DNA of 64,000 nt from assembly GCA_902519215.1 (NCBI GenBank), contig CABYIX010000001.1, positions 1-64,000 of the forward strand, read 5' to 3'. Below the pieces are notes generated by a model, which ran no database searches, was not told the origin of the DNA, and worked only from the letters and a program-made list of their open reading frames with translations. Below, one piece after another: positions 1 to 9,271 of the stretch (position 1 is the stretch's first letter; the number at the start of each line of letters is the position of its first letter). Origin of the DNA: an uncultured Candidatus Actinomarina sp. Its GTDB lineage: Bacteria; Actinomycetota; Acidimicrobiia; Actinomarinales; Actinomarinaceae. Both the position numbers and the translations under genes were made by a program.

Positions 1-282
1 TATATAAAGTTTCTAAGTCTTGTTTATAATTCAGTGCTTTGTCTTACTGATTCTGGGGGACTTCAAGAAGAAACCACTTATTTAAATAAAAAATGTTTAA
101 CCTTGCGAGAAGAAACTGAAAGGCCAATAACGGTAGATTTAGGTACAAATAAAGTGATTGGAGTTAATAAAAATATTATTGATGAAATTAATAATTCTTT
201 AAATACTAAACTTCAAATTTATGAAGGAATTGACCTTTGGGATGGCAAAACATCAGAAAGAATTTACCAGGAGTTAAATTGA
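1..282 (+). CDS. wecB: UDP-N-acetylglucosamine 2-epimerase, C-terminal fragment
   Basis: The reading frame is open from base 1, so the gene begins outside the window; only about 93 C-terminal residues are visible. They carry the family's late signature: TDSGGLQEE, then TERPITVDLGTNK and a closing LWDGKTSERI. In the non-hydrolysing epimerase family (UDP-GlcNAc to UDP-ManNAc) this part contacts the UDP-sugar. The stop overlaps the TTG start of the next gene, a UDP-sugar dehydrogenase that would oxidise the epimerase product, which supports the assignment. Role: nucleotide-sugar supply for surface polysaccharide. Confidence 0.88.
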   Translation, partial: YIKFLSLVYNSVLCLTDSGGLQEETTYLNKKCLTLREETERPITVDLGTNKVIGVNKNIIDEINNSLNTKLQIYEGIDLWDGKTSERIYQELN

Positions 283-1538
283 GTAATTTTGAATATGATC
301 TTGGAGTTGTGGGTCTTGGTTATGTGGGTTTACCATTAGCTGTTGAATCCGCAAATGCAGGATTGAAAGTTATGGGTTATGATGTAAACCCTGAAAGAGT
401 ACAGGAAATAAACAGCGGTAAGTCTCCAATTGAAGATATTTCTGATAATGAATTGTCAAAAGCTTCAAATAGTTTTACTGCTTCAGAAGATCCAGCACTC
501 TTATCTAAATGTCAACACATTGTCATAAGTGTGCCAACACCATTAACTGATTATCAACCAGATTTATCATATGTTGAAGCAGCAGCAAAGTCTGTTGGTG
601 AAAATTTAGTTTCTAATCAAGTTATTATTCTTGAATCAACTACTTATCCTGGAACTACACTAGAAGTTCTCGTTCCTAATCTTGAAAAATACTCTAATTT
701 AAAAGCTGGCAGCGATTTTTTTGTCGGTTACTCACCTGAAAGAATTGATCCGGGCAATAAAGAGTGGAAGTTTAAAAATACTCCAAAAGTTATTAGTGGA
801 ATCAATGATGATTCTCTTGAAAAAATTAATTCATTTTATAAAAAAATTATTGATGAAACTGTAATTGTTAAAGGAACTAGAGAAGCTGAAATGGTTAAGC
901 TTTTAGAAAACACTTATCGCCATGTAAATATTGCATTAATAAATGAATTAGCCATGCTTTGTAAAATGTTAGAAATTGATATTTGGGAAGTTGTTAATGC
1001 TGCCAAAACAAAACCTTTTGGATTCCAGTCTTTTACTCCTGGTCCGGGAGTGGGGGGTCATTGTATACCTGTAGATCCAGAGTATTTATCATTTAAAACT
1101 CGCCAAATTGGTAAACCAGTAAGATTTGTTGAATTAGCTCAAGAGATTAACAACTCTATGCCAGCATATGTTGTAAGTAGAGTAAATGAATTGTTGAATA
1201 GTCGGGATAAAATATTAAGGAATTCAAAAATTTTAGTTTTAGGTGTTGCGTATAAAAAAGATATTAGCGATATGAGAGAATCTCCGTCATTAGATATTTT
1301 AGAACTTTTACTTGAAAAGAATGTAGAAGTTTCTTTCTATGACCCATTTGTTGATGAATTAAATATTTCAGGTCAAAGTATTAAAAAAGAATCTTCATCA
1401 AAAAATTTTGAAAACTATGATATGTTATTAGTTCTAACATCACATACTGAATTTTCAGAAATCGATTTTGATTCATTGCAGAATATTGTGTTTGATACTA
1501 CTGGAAGCAATTTTATTCAAAGCACTGAAAGGATCTAA
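279..1538 (+). CDS. wecC: UDP-N-acetyl-D-mannosamine (UDP-sugar) 6-dehydrogenase
   Basis: Member of the UDP-glucose/GDP-mannose dehydrogenase family, NAD-dependent four-electron oxidation of a UDP-hexose to its uronate. The N-terminal Rossmann motif is GLGYVGLPLA (residues 12-21), followed by VISVPTPL, YSPERIDPG, and the catalytic cysteine in GGHCIPVDP (about residue 262). Length 419 is normal. I chose the TTG at 279 rather than the ATG at 237: TTG sits in a TTGA overlap with the epimerase stop and has AGGAG a few bases upstream, while the 14 extra residues from 237 do not look like the family. Pairing with the epimerase favours UDP-ManNAc as substrate, but UDP-glucose or UDP-GlcNAc cannot be excluded. 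Confidence 0.87.
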   Translation: MSNFEYDLGVVGLGYVGLPLAVESANAGLKVMGYDVNPERVQEINSGKSPIEDISDNELSKASNSFTASEDPALLSKCQHIVISVPTPLTDYQPDLSYVEAAAKSVGENLVSNQVIILESTTYPGTTLEVLVPNLEKYSNLKAGSDFFVGYSPERIDPGNKEWKFKNTPKVISGINDDSLEKINSFYKKIIDETVIVKGTREAEMVKLLENTYRHVNIALINELAMLCKMLEIDIWEVVNAAKTKPFGFQSFTPGPGVGGHCIPVDPEYLSFKTRQIGKPVRFVELAQEINNSMPAYVVSRVNELLNSRDKILRNSKILVLGVAYKKDISDMRESPSLDILELLLEKNVEVSFYDPFVDELNISGQSIKKESSSKNFENYDMLLVLTSHTEFSEIDFDSLQNIVFDTTGSNFIQSTERI

Positions 1539-1539
1539 T

Positions 1540-3984
1540 ATATCTGTTAATTTTCATACGTTACCAGTAACAATAAAGCTTCTTGGAAACGAATTAGGAA
1601 ATGTTATTAAAGAACAGGCTGGTACAAAATATTTCAAAATTGTAGAAAATATTAGATTTAATTCAAAAAAATATAGATCAACAAAAGAAGAAAAATATTT
1701 AAATAGTATCTTTAACTCTTTAAATAAATTAGAACCAGAAGAAATTTACATAATTACAAAATCTTTTACAATCTTTTTCTATCTATCAAATATTGCAGAA
1801 CAAGTATTTAGAGAACATTTTCTTGAAAACAAAAATGTAAAGATAAAAAAGTCATTAAAGAAAAATTTATCTTTCCTTCCTGTGTTCACAGCTCATCCTA
1901 CTGAAAGCTCAAGACAATCTACCTTAAAGAAAATATATAAAATTGGTGAATTAATTGAAAAAAATTCATCTAACGATATGAATGAAATTAATACTTTAAT
2001 AACTCAACTTTGGTACACAAGGGATGTTAGATCTGCTAAACCTAATCCTTTAGATGAAGTGAAGTCTTTAATTTATTATTTAGATATTTTGTATATTGAT
2101 GTTTATGAAAATATCGTAAATGATGATGAGATTTTAAAAAATACTGATAATTTTAATATAAATTTTGGTTCATGGGTTGGAGCAGATAAGGACGGCAATC
2201 CATACGTGACTACTAACGTTACTAAAGAAGCTCTAAAGATATACTCGTCACAAATTATTAATATTTACAAAGGTAAAATAAAAGAACTTTCAGAAGACTT
2301 TAGCATTTCTACAGATTTTGTTAAATGTCCAGATTTTTTACATAGGTCTATTAGAAAATATGAAAAATTATTGCCAAATGAGTATCGTCATTATTCTAAA
2401 GTAAATTTTGATGAGCCTTTTAGAATTTATCTCTCCCTAGTATTTCATAGACTTGAACTATTTCAAAGAAGTAATAAAGGATACATGTATTTTGATGAAT
2501 TTAAAAATGACATGTTGACATTTCATAAAGCTGTTAATCAAATATTTGGTAACAAAACACAAATAGATAAACTAGATACCTTTATTCAATATATTGAGCA
2601 ATTTGAATTTCATGGTGTCTCTTTAGATATTCGACAGAACTCTTCAGTAATAAATTCAAAAAAAGGTAAAATTTTTAGTGATTTTAAAAAGCTTTTAAAG
2701 GAAATTCCTACTTTACAGAAAATCTATGGAAAAAAAGTATTTAATTCTTTAATTCTATCAATGACTAAATCTCATTCTGATGTCCTTGCACTTTATGATT
2801 TAAGTAAAGAGGTTATGCCACATAAAAATATTCCATCTATAACCCCACTCATTGAGGAAATTAATGATTTAAATAAATCTGCTGAAATTATTGAAAGATT
2901 ACTTAAAACTACAAGGTACAAAAATTTTTTAAATAACTACATGAATAATTCACAAGAAATAATGCTTGGATATTCTGACTCCAACAAAGATGGCGGAATT
3001 ATTGCTTCACAATGGAACGTATATAAAGCTCAAATTTCTATGTTTGAAGTAGGTGTTAATAACAATGTAAATATCAATTTCTTTCATGGCAGGGGAGGAA
3101 CAATAAGTCGTGGAGGAGGTCCTACTTATGATTCTATTATGTCACAACCTCAAGGTACAATTTCTTCTCAAATAAGATATACAGAACAAGGGGAGGTTAT
3201 CTCTGACAAGTATTCAACACCTTATTTAGCTTATGAAAATATAAAACTTGGTGTAGCTGCTTTTATAAACAAATCATCTTTTGAAATTCAAACTAAATTA
3301 AAGCATGAAAAATTTACAGATGAACTTTCTGAACAGTCTTATAAAAAATATAGAGAATTCGTTGAACAAGATGGCTTAATTAATTACTTTGAAACGAGTA
3401 CGCCTGTTAATTTATTATCAACTCTTAATATTGGTTCAAGACCTAGTAAAAGGTCCGGTGTCCAACATTCTATTGAAAACTATCGAGCAATTCCATGGGT
3501 TTTTGGATGGGCTCAAACTAGAAATACATTGACTGGTTGGTATGGTTCAGGTACAGCATTGCAATATGCGATTGAAAAGTATGGAATTGAAGAAGTACGA
3601 CGCATTTACAACAATTCAGAATTTCTGAAAAACTTAATAAGCAATATAGAGATGACTATCTTTAAATCAGATTTAACAATTTCTAAACTGTACGTCAACT
3701 CGTTACTGGATAAGGAAAATATTACAATCTATGAAAATATTGTTAATGAGTCAAACATAGTAAAAACAGCAATTAAAAAAATTAAAAATACAAATGAACT
3801 CCTTTCTGATAACGAAGTATTAAAAAATACTCTGAATATAAGGAATGCCTATCTAGACCCTCTCTCTTTGATACAGATTACGTTAATGCAAAAAATGCAA
3901 AATTCTACTTTGGCAGATGAGGAGAAGAAAGCACTCCTTTTGTCAATAAACGGACTAGCTGCTGGACTTAGAAATACTGGCTGA
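1540..3984 (+). CDS. ppc: phosphoenolpyruvate carboxylase
   Basis: Carboxylates PEP to oxaloacetate, refilling the TCA cycle. Family motifs in order: FTAHPTES with the catalytic histidine (about residue 119), GSWVGADKDGNP, LDIRQNS, LGYSDSNKDGG, the mobile-loop motif FHGRGGTISRGGGP (about residue 516), and the C-terminal RNTG that closes the active site. From ATA 1540 the protein is 814 residues, a little short for the family (about 880-930). The start is uncertain: no ATG, GTG or TTG lies after 1492, but GAAAGGA at 1527-1533 stands six bases before an ATA at 1540, just past the wecC stop. The last 30 bases overlap the convergent peptidase gene. Confidence 0.93.
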   Translation: MSVNFHTLPVTIKLLGNELGNVIKEQAGTKYFKIVENIRFNSKKYRSTKEEKYLNSIFNSLNKLEPEEIYIITKSFTIFFYLSNIAEQVFREHFLENKNVKIKKSLKKNLSFLPVFTAHPTESSRQSTLKKIYKIGELIEKNSSNDMNEINTLITQLWYTRDVRSAKPNPLDEVKSLIYYLDILYIDVYENIVNDDEILKNTDNFNINFGSWVGADKDGNPYVTTNVTKEALKIYSSQIINIYKGKIKELSEDFSISTDFVKCPDFLHRSIRKYEKLLPNEYRHYSKVNFDEPFRIYLSLVFHRLELFQRSNKGYMYFDEFKNDMLTFHKAVNQIFGNKTQIDKLDTFIQYIEQFEFHGVSLDIRQNSSVINSKKGKIFSDFKKLLKEIPTLQKIYGKKVFNSLILSMTKSHSDVLALYDLSKEVMPHKNIPSITPLIEEINDLNKSAEIIERLLKTTRYKNFLNNYMNNSQEIMLGYSDSNKDGGIIASQWNVYKAQISMFEVGVNNNVNINFFHGRGGTISRGGGPTYDSIMSQPQGTISSQIRYTEQGEVISDKYSTPYLAYENIKLGVAAFINKSSFEIQTKLKHEKFTDELSEQSYKKYREFVEQDGLINYFETSTPVNLLSTLNIGSRPSKRSGVQHSIENYRAIPWVFGWAQTRNTLTGWYGSGTALQYAIEKYGIEEVRRIYNNSEFLKNLISNIEMTIFKSDLTISKLYVNSLLDKENITIYENIVNESNIVKTAIKKIKNTNELLSDNEVLKNTLNIRNAYLDPLSLIQITLMQKMQNSTLADEEKKALLLSINGLAAGLRNTG

Positions 3985-5100
3985 TAAATCTCTTAGTTCA
4001 AAATGCATTTCATCTGGAGATGTCCATGTACCTCCCCAAGCGAATCCCCATGAATTAAAAATTTCAACTATTCTTGGCGGGTAGCCTGATTTTGTATTTA
4101 TATCTATTGCAATTCCCCATGCATGTCTTGAGATACTGCCACCTGCATCAAATCTACTAATTCTCCTAGGAGCATAACATCCACCAGAAGATCTCCATTC
4201 TTCAATTGATAAATAACCTTCAAGGCCTTCTTCAAGAATTTGATTTAATGCACCCTCAAGAGGTTCCCACATTAATCTATGACATCTTGTATTTCCTAAT
4301 ATAGGCATTCTTTTATTCTGAATATTTTCTTCTCTCCATTCGGGCTCTGTTGTAATCCATACACCATCTCGTTCTTTTATTTGAAAATCACCAAACATTT
4401 CTTTTACAAGTGCATTAGGTAATACCCAATTTTTGTTAGGTGAAGGTTTTTTATATGTAAATTTAACTTTTCTGTATTCAATATTTTTATGAAGTTCTAT
4501 AAAAAAATTCTCACTTACTTTACTATCCCATATAATTGCTTGTATATTTCTGAAAATTCCTAACTTATACCCAACTTCCTTATTAACTACTATCTCAAAC
4601 CAACCCAGAGTGGAGTCTTTTATAATCTTTCCAACTTCTAGAGCAATTTTCTCATTGTTTAATCCAACAAAATTAACTATGTCACCAACTTCAAGTTGAT
4701 ATCGTTCTGAAGTTAAAGATGATACAACCAACATTCCACTATTTATAACATCAGCGGTGTCAGCATCATAAAACATATTTGTTACTGTGGAATCTATGGT
4801 TTTGACGGATACAGAATATAGAAAATTCTCTAATGTGCTTACTTTAATTTCTTCGTTAGGTGCTGTTGTTGATTCAAGACCAACATTTGCTCTCCCTATA
4901 AATGTTACATTTGATTCTAAATTCTTAACACTTTCTATAATCTGATTTGTGACGCTATAAAATAAACTTCCAGACTGGGAAATTGTTATAACTTCATAAT
5001 TATCTATTTTGTTTTTAGGCTGAGAAACTGCTTCTTGATTGTTCGTGATTGGAATGGAAGATAAGTTGATTAATACAGAAACTAATAGCGAATAAATCAT
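3955..5100 (-). CDS. M15-type (VanY-like) D-Ala-D-Ala carboxypeptidase
   Basis: A 381-residue exported protein. The N-terminus is a hydrophobic signal or anchor. The last ~120 residues are an M15 metallopeptidase domain with the zinc motif SRHAWGIAIDIN (His and Asp ligands, about residue 327) and the later DEMHFE (about residue 365). Family members trim peptidoglycan stem peptides. The ~230 residues between signal and catalytic domain match nothing I recognise; they look like all-beta extracytoplasmic sequence. Transcription is probably leaderless from the box at 5108-5113. It is convergent with ppc, overlapping by 30 bases, and divergent from the RND exporter. Confidence 0.78.
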   Translation of the reverse strand: MIYSLLVSVLINLSSIPITNNQEAVSQPKNKIDNYEVITISQSGSLFYSVTNQIIESVKNLESNVTFIGRANVGLESTTAPNEEIKVSTLENFLYSVSVKTIDSTVTNMFYDADTADVINSGMLVVSSLTSERYQLEVGDIVNFVGLNNEKIALEVGKIIKDSTLGWFEIVVNKEVGYKLGIFRNIQAIIWDSKVSENFFIELHKNIEYRKVKFTYKKPSPNKNWVLPNALVKEMFGDFQIKERDGVWITTEPEWREENIQNKRMPILGNTRCHRLMWEPLEGALNQILEEGLEGYLSIEEWRSSGGCYAPRRISRFDAGGSISRHAWGIAIDINTKSGYPPRIVEIFNSWGFAWGGTWTSPDEMHFELRDLSASISKSSS

Positions 5101-5107
5101 ATTAAGT

Positions 5108-5113
5108 AGTTTA
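5108..5113 (-). promoter_or_regulatory. -10 box (TAAACT), leaderless type, for the M15 peptidase
   Basis: On the minus strand TAAACT ends seven bases before the ATG at 5100, so transcription is predicted to begin at or next to the start codon. No Shine-Dalgarno is present. Confidence 0.5.
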
Positions 5114-5174
5114 ATTTTTCTAATAATTTACACATATTTAACATTAATAAATACCGCTAATTTTAAATCTAGGT

Positions 5175-5180
5175 TATTCT
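5175..5180 (+). promoter_or_regulatory. -10 box (TATTCT), leaderless type, for the RND exporter
   Basis: TATTCT lies eight bases before the ATG at 5189, with no Shine-Dalgarno between. Together with the minus-strand box at 5108-5113 it makes an 88-base divergent promoter region. Confidence 0.5.
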
Positions 5181-5188
5181 CTAAATCT

Positions 5189-7777
5189 ATGAAAGTTTTG
5201 ACCAACTTTTTTTCATCAGCTGCCACAAAAAGGCCAGTAATAACGATTATTGTTGTTTTACTTTTAACTGGTTTTTTTGGATTTATGGCAGGACAAGCTG
5301 AAGAGTTAAGTACAAGCTTTGGTGGCGAACTAGATACACCTGAAATAAAGGCATCGTCAAAACTTGGTGAATACTTTCAAACCTCAGGTTCCCAATCTGT
5401 ATTTCAAATTATCGTAAGTGGTGAAGATGTTCTTACTGTAGATGGTTACTCAGCGTGGCAGGAAATTAACAAGGCAGTTCTACAAAGTGAAATCTATCCT
5501 TATTTAGTAAAGGATCAAGGGGGAGCGGTACAAGGCTTTTTTGCACCTGTTGATTTTGCAAAAGCATTTAATCCAACTTTAAATGTTAGCGCTATGTCAG
5601 ATGAACAATTTAAACAGCTTTATAATCAAGCTAATGGTCAAATGCCTCCTGAGTTCAAAGCATTTGCAGCTGCTCTATTATCTTCAACTTATGACGAAGA
5701 AGCGACAACAGCTTCTGCAGGATTAGCAATAGTTACAATTGATAGCTCATTAATAGTCCAAGAATTTGGCGGTTCTGATGGTGCATTTATCGAACAACCA
5801 CGTATGGAAGTTGCCCTTTCTGAAGCACTATCTCAAATTTCAATAGGAGATATTAAAGTGTCTGGATTTTCTTTTGGCCTTTTATTAGGTAACGAAGGTG
5901 ATGACTTTCTTGCTGAAATTGGTTTATTATTTGGACAAGCTTTCTTAATTATTCTTGTCGTACTTGCTTATATATTCTTTATAAGACCAAGAAAAGGTTT
6001 TGGAATTCTTAAATCTGGAAGAAGAACGTTCAGCGACTTACTACTAAGTCTTGGAGCAATACTGCTTTCTATCGGCTGGATGCAAGGTGCAGGCACGATA
6101 TTAGGGCCTGGTTATTTAGATATCATAGGTGCTCCTAACCAAGTTTCACAGATTGCTCCTATTATTTTAATCGGCCTAGGTGTTGATTATGCAATTCACT
6201 TTACATCTAGATATAGGGAAGAAATCGGTTCAGGAAATTCTATAGTTGGTTCTACATCATCAACACTTAAGTCTGTTGGTATCGCCCTTACACTTGCGAC
6301 GCTTGCAACAATCGTAGGATTCTTAACGAATATTGTTTCTCCACTTCCAGAATTAAAAGATTTTGGAATACTTGTTTCAACAGGAATATTTTTTGCTTTC
6401 TTTTTAGTTATGACTTTTGTTCCTGCTATCAGGACATTATTAGATAAGAGAGCTGAATCAAAGGGAAATATCAGTACTGAAGCTTTTTCATCATCTGGAG
6501 AGAGTGTACTAAATAAAATTGCTGCATCCAGTGGTATTATTCCAAAGAAGCTCAAATTAGTTGCTCTAGCCTTATTAATTGGTATCTCAGGTTATGGTTA
6601 TTTTAGTTTTACTAATTTAGAGACAATTTTTGAATTTACAGATTTTCTTCCTGAGGACGACCCAGTTGTGCAAACACTAGATCTCTTAACTGAAGAGTTT
6701 GGTGGTGGGTTTGGTGAAACTACAAGTGTACTCATTGAGGGAGATAATCTTGCAACACCAGATGTACACAATGCACTTATTGACTCAATTAATAATTTAA
6801 GCGATAAAGAAAACATAGTAGTTTATGCGGGCAATGTTGCTGCTGAGTCTGTAATCGGCACAGTCGGACAGCTACTAGCTCCTCAAGGAGCAGCTCCTGG
6901 TGCACCACCAGCTATGCCTGATATGGAAGTTTTAGGAACCCTTGGTTCATTCGGTGTTGATTTTATGTCTGGATCTCAAGGCATTGATGCTTTAAGGGTT
7001 AAAGAATCAGGAGATGTCCAAGGACTTTATGAGTATCTTGTTAGTTCTGACCCGGAAGCATTCTTAGCAAATCTCTATTTCAATGAAGAAAATTTAGTAA
7101 CCGCTCAACAAGTTAGAATAACAACTTCTGCTGGTTCCTTAGGTGCTGCACAATTACGAGATGATATATATGATGCATTTACTCCACTATCTTCACTAGG
7201 AGTCGATATTGCCGCAACAAATGATGCTATTGTAACGCAGAGTGTAAGCGACTTAATCTCAGAGTCACAATTTCAATCATTAATCTTTGCGATTTTAGCT
7301 TCAATGACTTTCTTAATTCTTTACTACTTAATTGATATTAGAAAACCATTTCTTGGGGTAATTACTATTCTTCCTGTAGTAGCTATAGTAATGGGAACTT
7401 ATTTAGGTATGTATTTTCTTGAAATACCTTTAAATCCAGTAACTTCAACGCTATCAGGATTAGCTATTGGTATAGGTGTGCCTTTTGTAATCCATGTTAC
7501 TAATAGATTTAGGGAAACCCTTTTGACATCATCTAATCCAGTTGAAGCAGTGAAAACTACATTAAAAACAACAGGTGGTTCACTATTTGGATCAGCATTT
7601 ACAACTATGGCTGGTTTTGGTATTTTGATGACTTCATCATTAAAACCATTTCAACAAATGGGTCAAGTTGTTGTTGTAGCACTTGGTTTTGCGTTAGTTG
7701 CATCCATTCTAATTTTGCCTACATTATTAGTATTTTGGGCTAATTACCACAATAAAAAAACTGCTAAATCTTTATAG
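5189..7777 (+). CDS. RND/MMPL-family exporter
   Basis: An 862-residue integral membrane protein with the duplicated RND layout: one transmembrane helix, a large extracytoplasmic loop, then a block of about five helices, and the same again. The two family signatures are visible: GLGVDYAIHFTSRYREE in the first helical block and IGIGVPFVIHVTNRFRE in the second. The Asp in GVDYAIH is the usual proton-relay residue; the second copy has GVPFVIH, so it lacks it. Relatives move lipids, hopanoids or other hydrophobic compounds; the cargo here cannot be read from sequence. Start at ATG 5189 fits a leaderless promoter. Confidence 0.82.
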   Translation: MKVLTNFFSSAATKRPVITIIVVLLLTGFFGFMAGQAEELSTSFGGELDTPEIKASSKLGEYFQTSGSQSVFQIIVSGEDVLTVDGYSAWQEINKAVLQSEIYPYLVKDQGGAVQGFFAPVDFAKAFNPTLNVSAMSDEQFKQLYNQANGQMPPEFKAFAAALLSSTYDEEATTASAGLAIVTIDSSLIVQEFGGSDGAFIEQPRMEVALSEALSQISIGDIKVSGFSFGLLLGNEGDDFLAEIGLLFGQAFLIILVVLAYIFFIRPRKGFGILKSGRRTFSDLLLSLGAILLSIGWMQGAGTILGPGYLDIIGAPNQVSQIAPIILIGLGVDYAIHFTSRYREEIGSGNSIVGSTSSTLKSVGIALTLATLATIVGFLTNIVSPLPELKDFGILVSTGIFFAFFLVMTFVPAIRTLLDKRAESKGNISTEAFSSSGESVLNKIAASSGIIPKKLKLVALALLIGISGYGYFSFTNLETIFEFTDFLPEDDPVVQTLDLLTEEFGGGFGETTSVLIEGDNLATPDVHNALIDSINNLSDKENIVVYAGNVAAESVIGTVGQLLAPQGAAPGAPPAMPDMEVLGTLGSFGVDFMSGSQGIDALRVKESGDVQGLYEYLVSSDPEAFLANLYFNEENLVTAQQVRITTSAGSLGAAQLRDDIYDAFTPLSSLGVDIAATNDAIVTQSVSDLISESQFQSLIFAILASMTFLILYYLIDIRKPFLGVITILPVVAIVMGTYLGMYFLEIPLNPVTSTLSGLAIGIGVPFVIHVTNRFRETLLTSSNPVEAVKTTLKTTGGSLFGSAFTTMAGFGILMTSSLKPFQQMGQVVVVALGFALVASILILPTLLVFWANYHNKKTAKSL

Positions 7778-7787
7778 ATTTACTTAT

Positions 7788-7793
7788 TACTAT
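7788..7793 (+). promoter_or_regulatory. -10 box (TACTAT), leaderless type, for the Nif3 gene
   Basis: TACTAT ends seven bases before the GTG at 7801 within the 23-base gap after the exporter gene; no Shine-Dalgarno is seen. Confidence 0.5.
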
Positions 7794-7800
7794 TAAGTAA

Positions 7801-8571
7801 GTGAATGTATCTAAATTACTAGAAACTGTAAACTCTCTAGCCCCTCTTGATTGTGCTTTTGAAGACGATTTTGTAGGTATTACTGTTGGATCAGAAGATT
7901 CTAAAGTAAATGGATTAGCTGTTGCACATGAATTAGAGAACAATATATTAAAATATTCAATCGATAACAATATAAATACTTTAATTACCTACCACCCACC
8001 ATCAATGAAAAAAAAGTTAGAAGAAGATGGTACTGAAAGTTTTGAAGAAGAAACATTGACATCTAAGTTTAGAGAAGCAGGAATAAATATAATCTCTATA
8101 CACACTGCACAGGACGTATGCAAAGGGGGTAATGCAGATTTACTTGTTGATTTATTTGAGATGACAAATACTGAAATATTTGCACATACAACAGGAGAGT
8201 TTGGAGCAGGCCGTATTGGACTAATACAAAAAACGTCTTCACTAGAATTTGTAAAATCATTAGAAGCAAAACTTAATACAAAAATTGTAAGGACTAATAA
8301 ATATTTTAAATCAATAAAAGAGATAAAAAGTATTGCAGTATTACCTGGATCAGGAACACAATTTTTAGATGAAGTAATAACAAAAGTAGATGTCTTTATA
8401 ACAGGAGATATATCTCATAGATACTTATTAAAAGGTGATGAAACAAATCTTGGGTTGATTCAAGTCAATCATCTATCTACAGAAATTCCAGGCATGAAGA
8501 GATTTGTTAGTAATTTAAGTATTGAGCTAGGAACAGAGCTAGAGTATTTTTATAATAAATATTATGAATGA
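7801..8571 (+). CDS. Nif3-like dinuclear metal centre protein (GTP cyclohydrolase 1 type 2 homologue)
   Basis: A 256-residue member of the NIF3/YbgI family. Metal-ligand signatures are in the expected order: ITYHPPSM, IHTAQDVCKGGN, GAGRIG, FITGDISHRYLL and IQVNHLSTE. The family is widespread but its physiological role is not settled; GTP cyclohydrolase activity has been proposed for some members. It starts at GTG 7801, preceded by a leaderless-type -10 box, and overlaps the next gene by eight bases. The order Nif3, zinc-ribbon protein, RNase H is common in Actinobacteria and helps confirm all three. Confidence 0.85.
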   Translation: MNVSKLLETVNSLAPLDCAFEDDFVGITVGSEDSKVNGLAVAHELENNILKYSIDNNINTLITYHPPSMKKKLEEDGTESFEEETLTSKFREAGINIISIHTAQDVCKGGNADLLVDLFEMTNTEIFAHTTGEFGAGRIGLIQKTSSLEFVKSLEAKLNTKIVRTNKYFKSIKEIKSIAVLPGSGTQFLDEVITKVDVFITGDISHRYLLKGDETNLGLIQVNHLSTEIPGMKRFVSNLSIELGTELEYFYNKYYE

Positions 8572-9271
8572 ACCTTTTTTACTCAGTAATTTGATAGATC
8601 TTCAAGAAATTGATAATGAAATTACAAAATTAATTACAAAAAAATCTGAGGGTAAAACAGTTTTAGAATTAAAAAAATTAGAACAAAAGTATAAAGAAGT
8701 AACTAAAGCTATTGCAATATCAAAAGAAGCAATGGGGGATTACTTTTCAGATAAAAAAGATTTTGATAAAAAGCTTTTAGAGAATGAAAATAAATTATCG
8801 ACTATTGAAATGAAATTACAAGATACAAAATTAAATGCAAGTGAATTACAAAATTACAACTTACAGAAATCGAATGTTCAGGTTCTAATAGAAGATATAT
8901 TTAAATCTATAGATCTTCTTAATAACAATAATAATGATGAATTAATTGAAATTGAAAATTTAGAGAATAAGTTAACTTCTTTAATGCCTAAGTTGGTTGA
9001 AATATCTAAAATGCTACAAACTGAGTGGAAAGATATTGATACTAAAATCAGTGAACAAGAACAAGAAAAGTCTAATCTTATTAGTTCATTTCCAGATGAA
9101 ATCAAATTACTTTATGATGAATTAAAATCTCAAGGAGTTGAAATAATTGCTGCATACAAAAATGATACCCAGTGTGGTTGCTGTGGAGTAAGTCTTACAT
9201 CAAGTGAAATGGATAGTATTCAAGAATCTAAATTTCAACAATGTCCATATTGTCAAGGTGTTTTAGTCTAG
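8564..9271 (+). CDS. coiled-coil protein with C4 zinc ribbon (DUF164/CT398 type)
   Basis: 235 residues: a long antiparallel coiled coil (about residues 10-190, rich in Lys, Glu and Leu heptads) ending in a zinc ribbon with two CxxC knuckles, CGCCG and CPYC, about 25 residues apart. This is the CT398/DUF164 architecture; molecular function is unknown, but relatives sit beside Nif3 and RNase H genes as here. The start ATG lies inside the end of the Nif3 frame and the stop shares a base with the GTG of the RNase H gene, so the three are translationally coupled. Confidence 0.8.
   Translation: MNEPFLLSNLIDLQEIDNEITKLITKKSEGKTVLELKKLEQKYKEVTKAIAISKEAMGDYFSDKKDFDKKLLENENKLSTIEMKLQDTKLNASELQNYNLQKSNVQVLIEDIFKSIDLLNNNNNDELIEIENLENKLTSLMPKLVEISKMLQTEWKDIDTKISEQEQEKSNLISSFPDEIKLLYDELKSQGVEIIAAYKNDTQCGCCGVSLTSSEMDSIQESKFQQCPYCQGVLV

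Noticed and set aside
237-278. ATG 237 as start of the UDP-sugar dehydrogenase
   Set aside because: The 14 residues sit inside the epimerase frame; TTG 279 has a better Shine-Dalgarno and a TTGA overlap.
6196-6816. Antisense ORFs of 119 and 72 residues in the RND gene
   Set aside because: Mirror-image shadows of conserved RND coding sequence.
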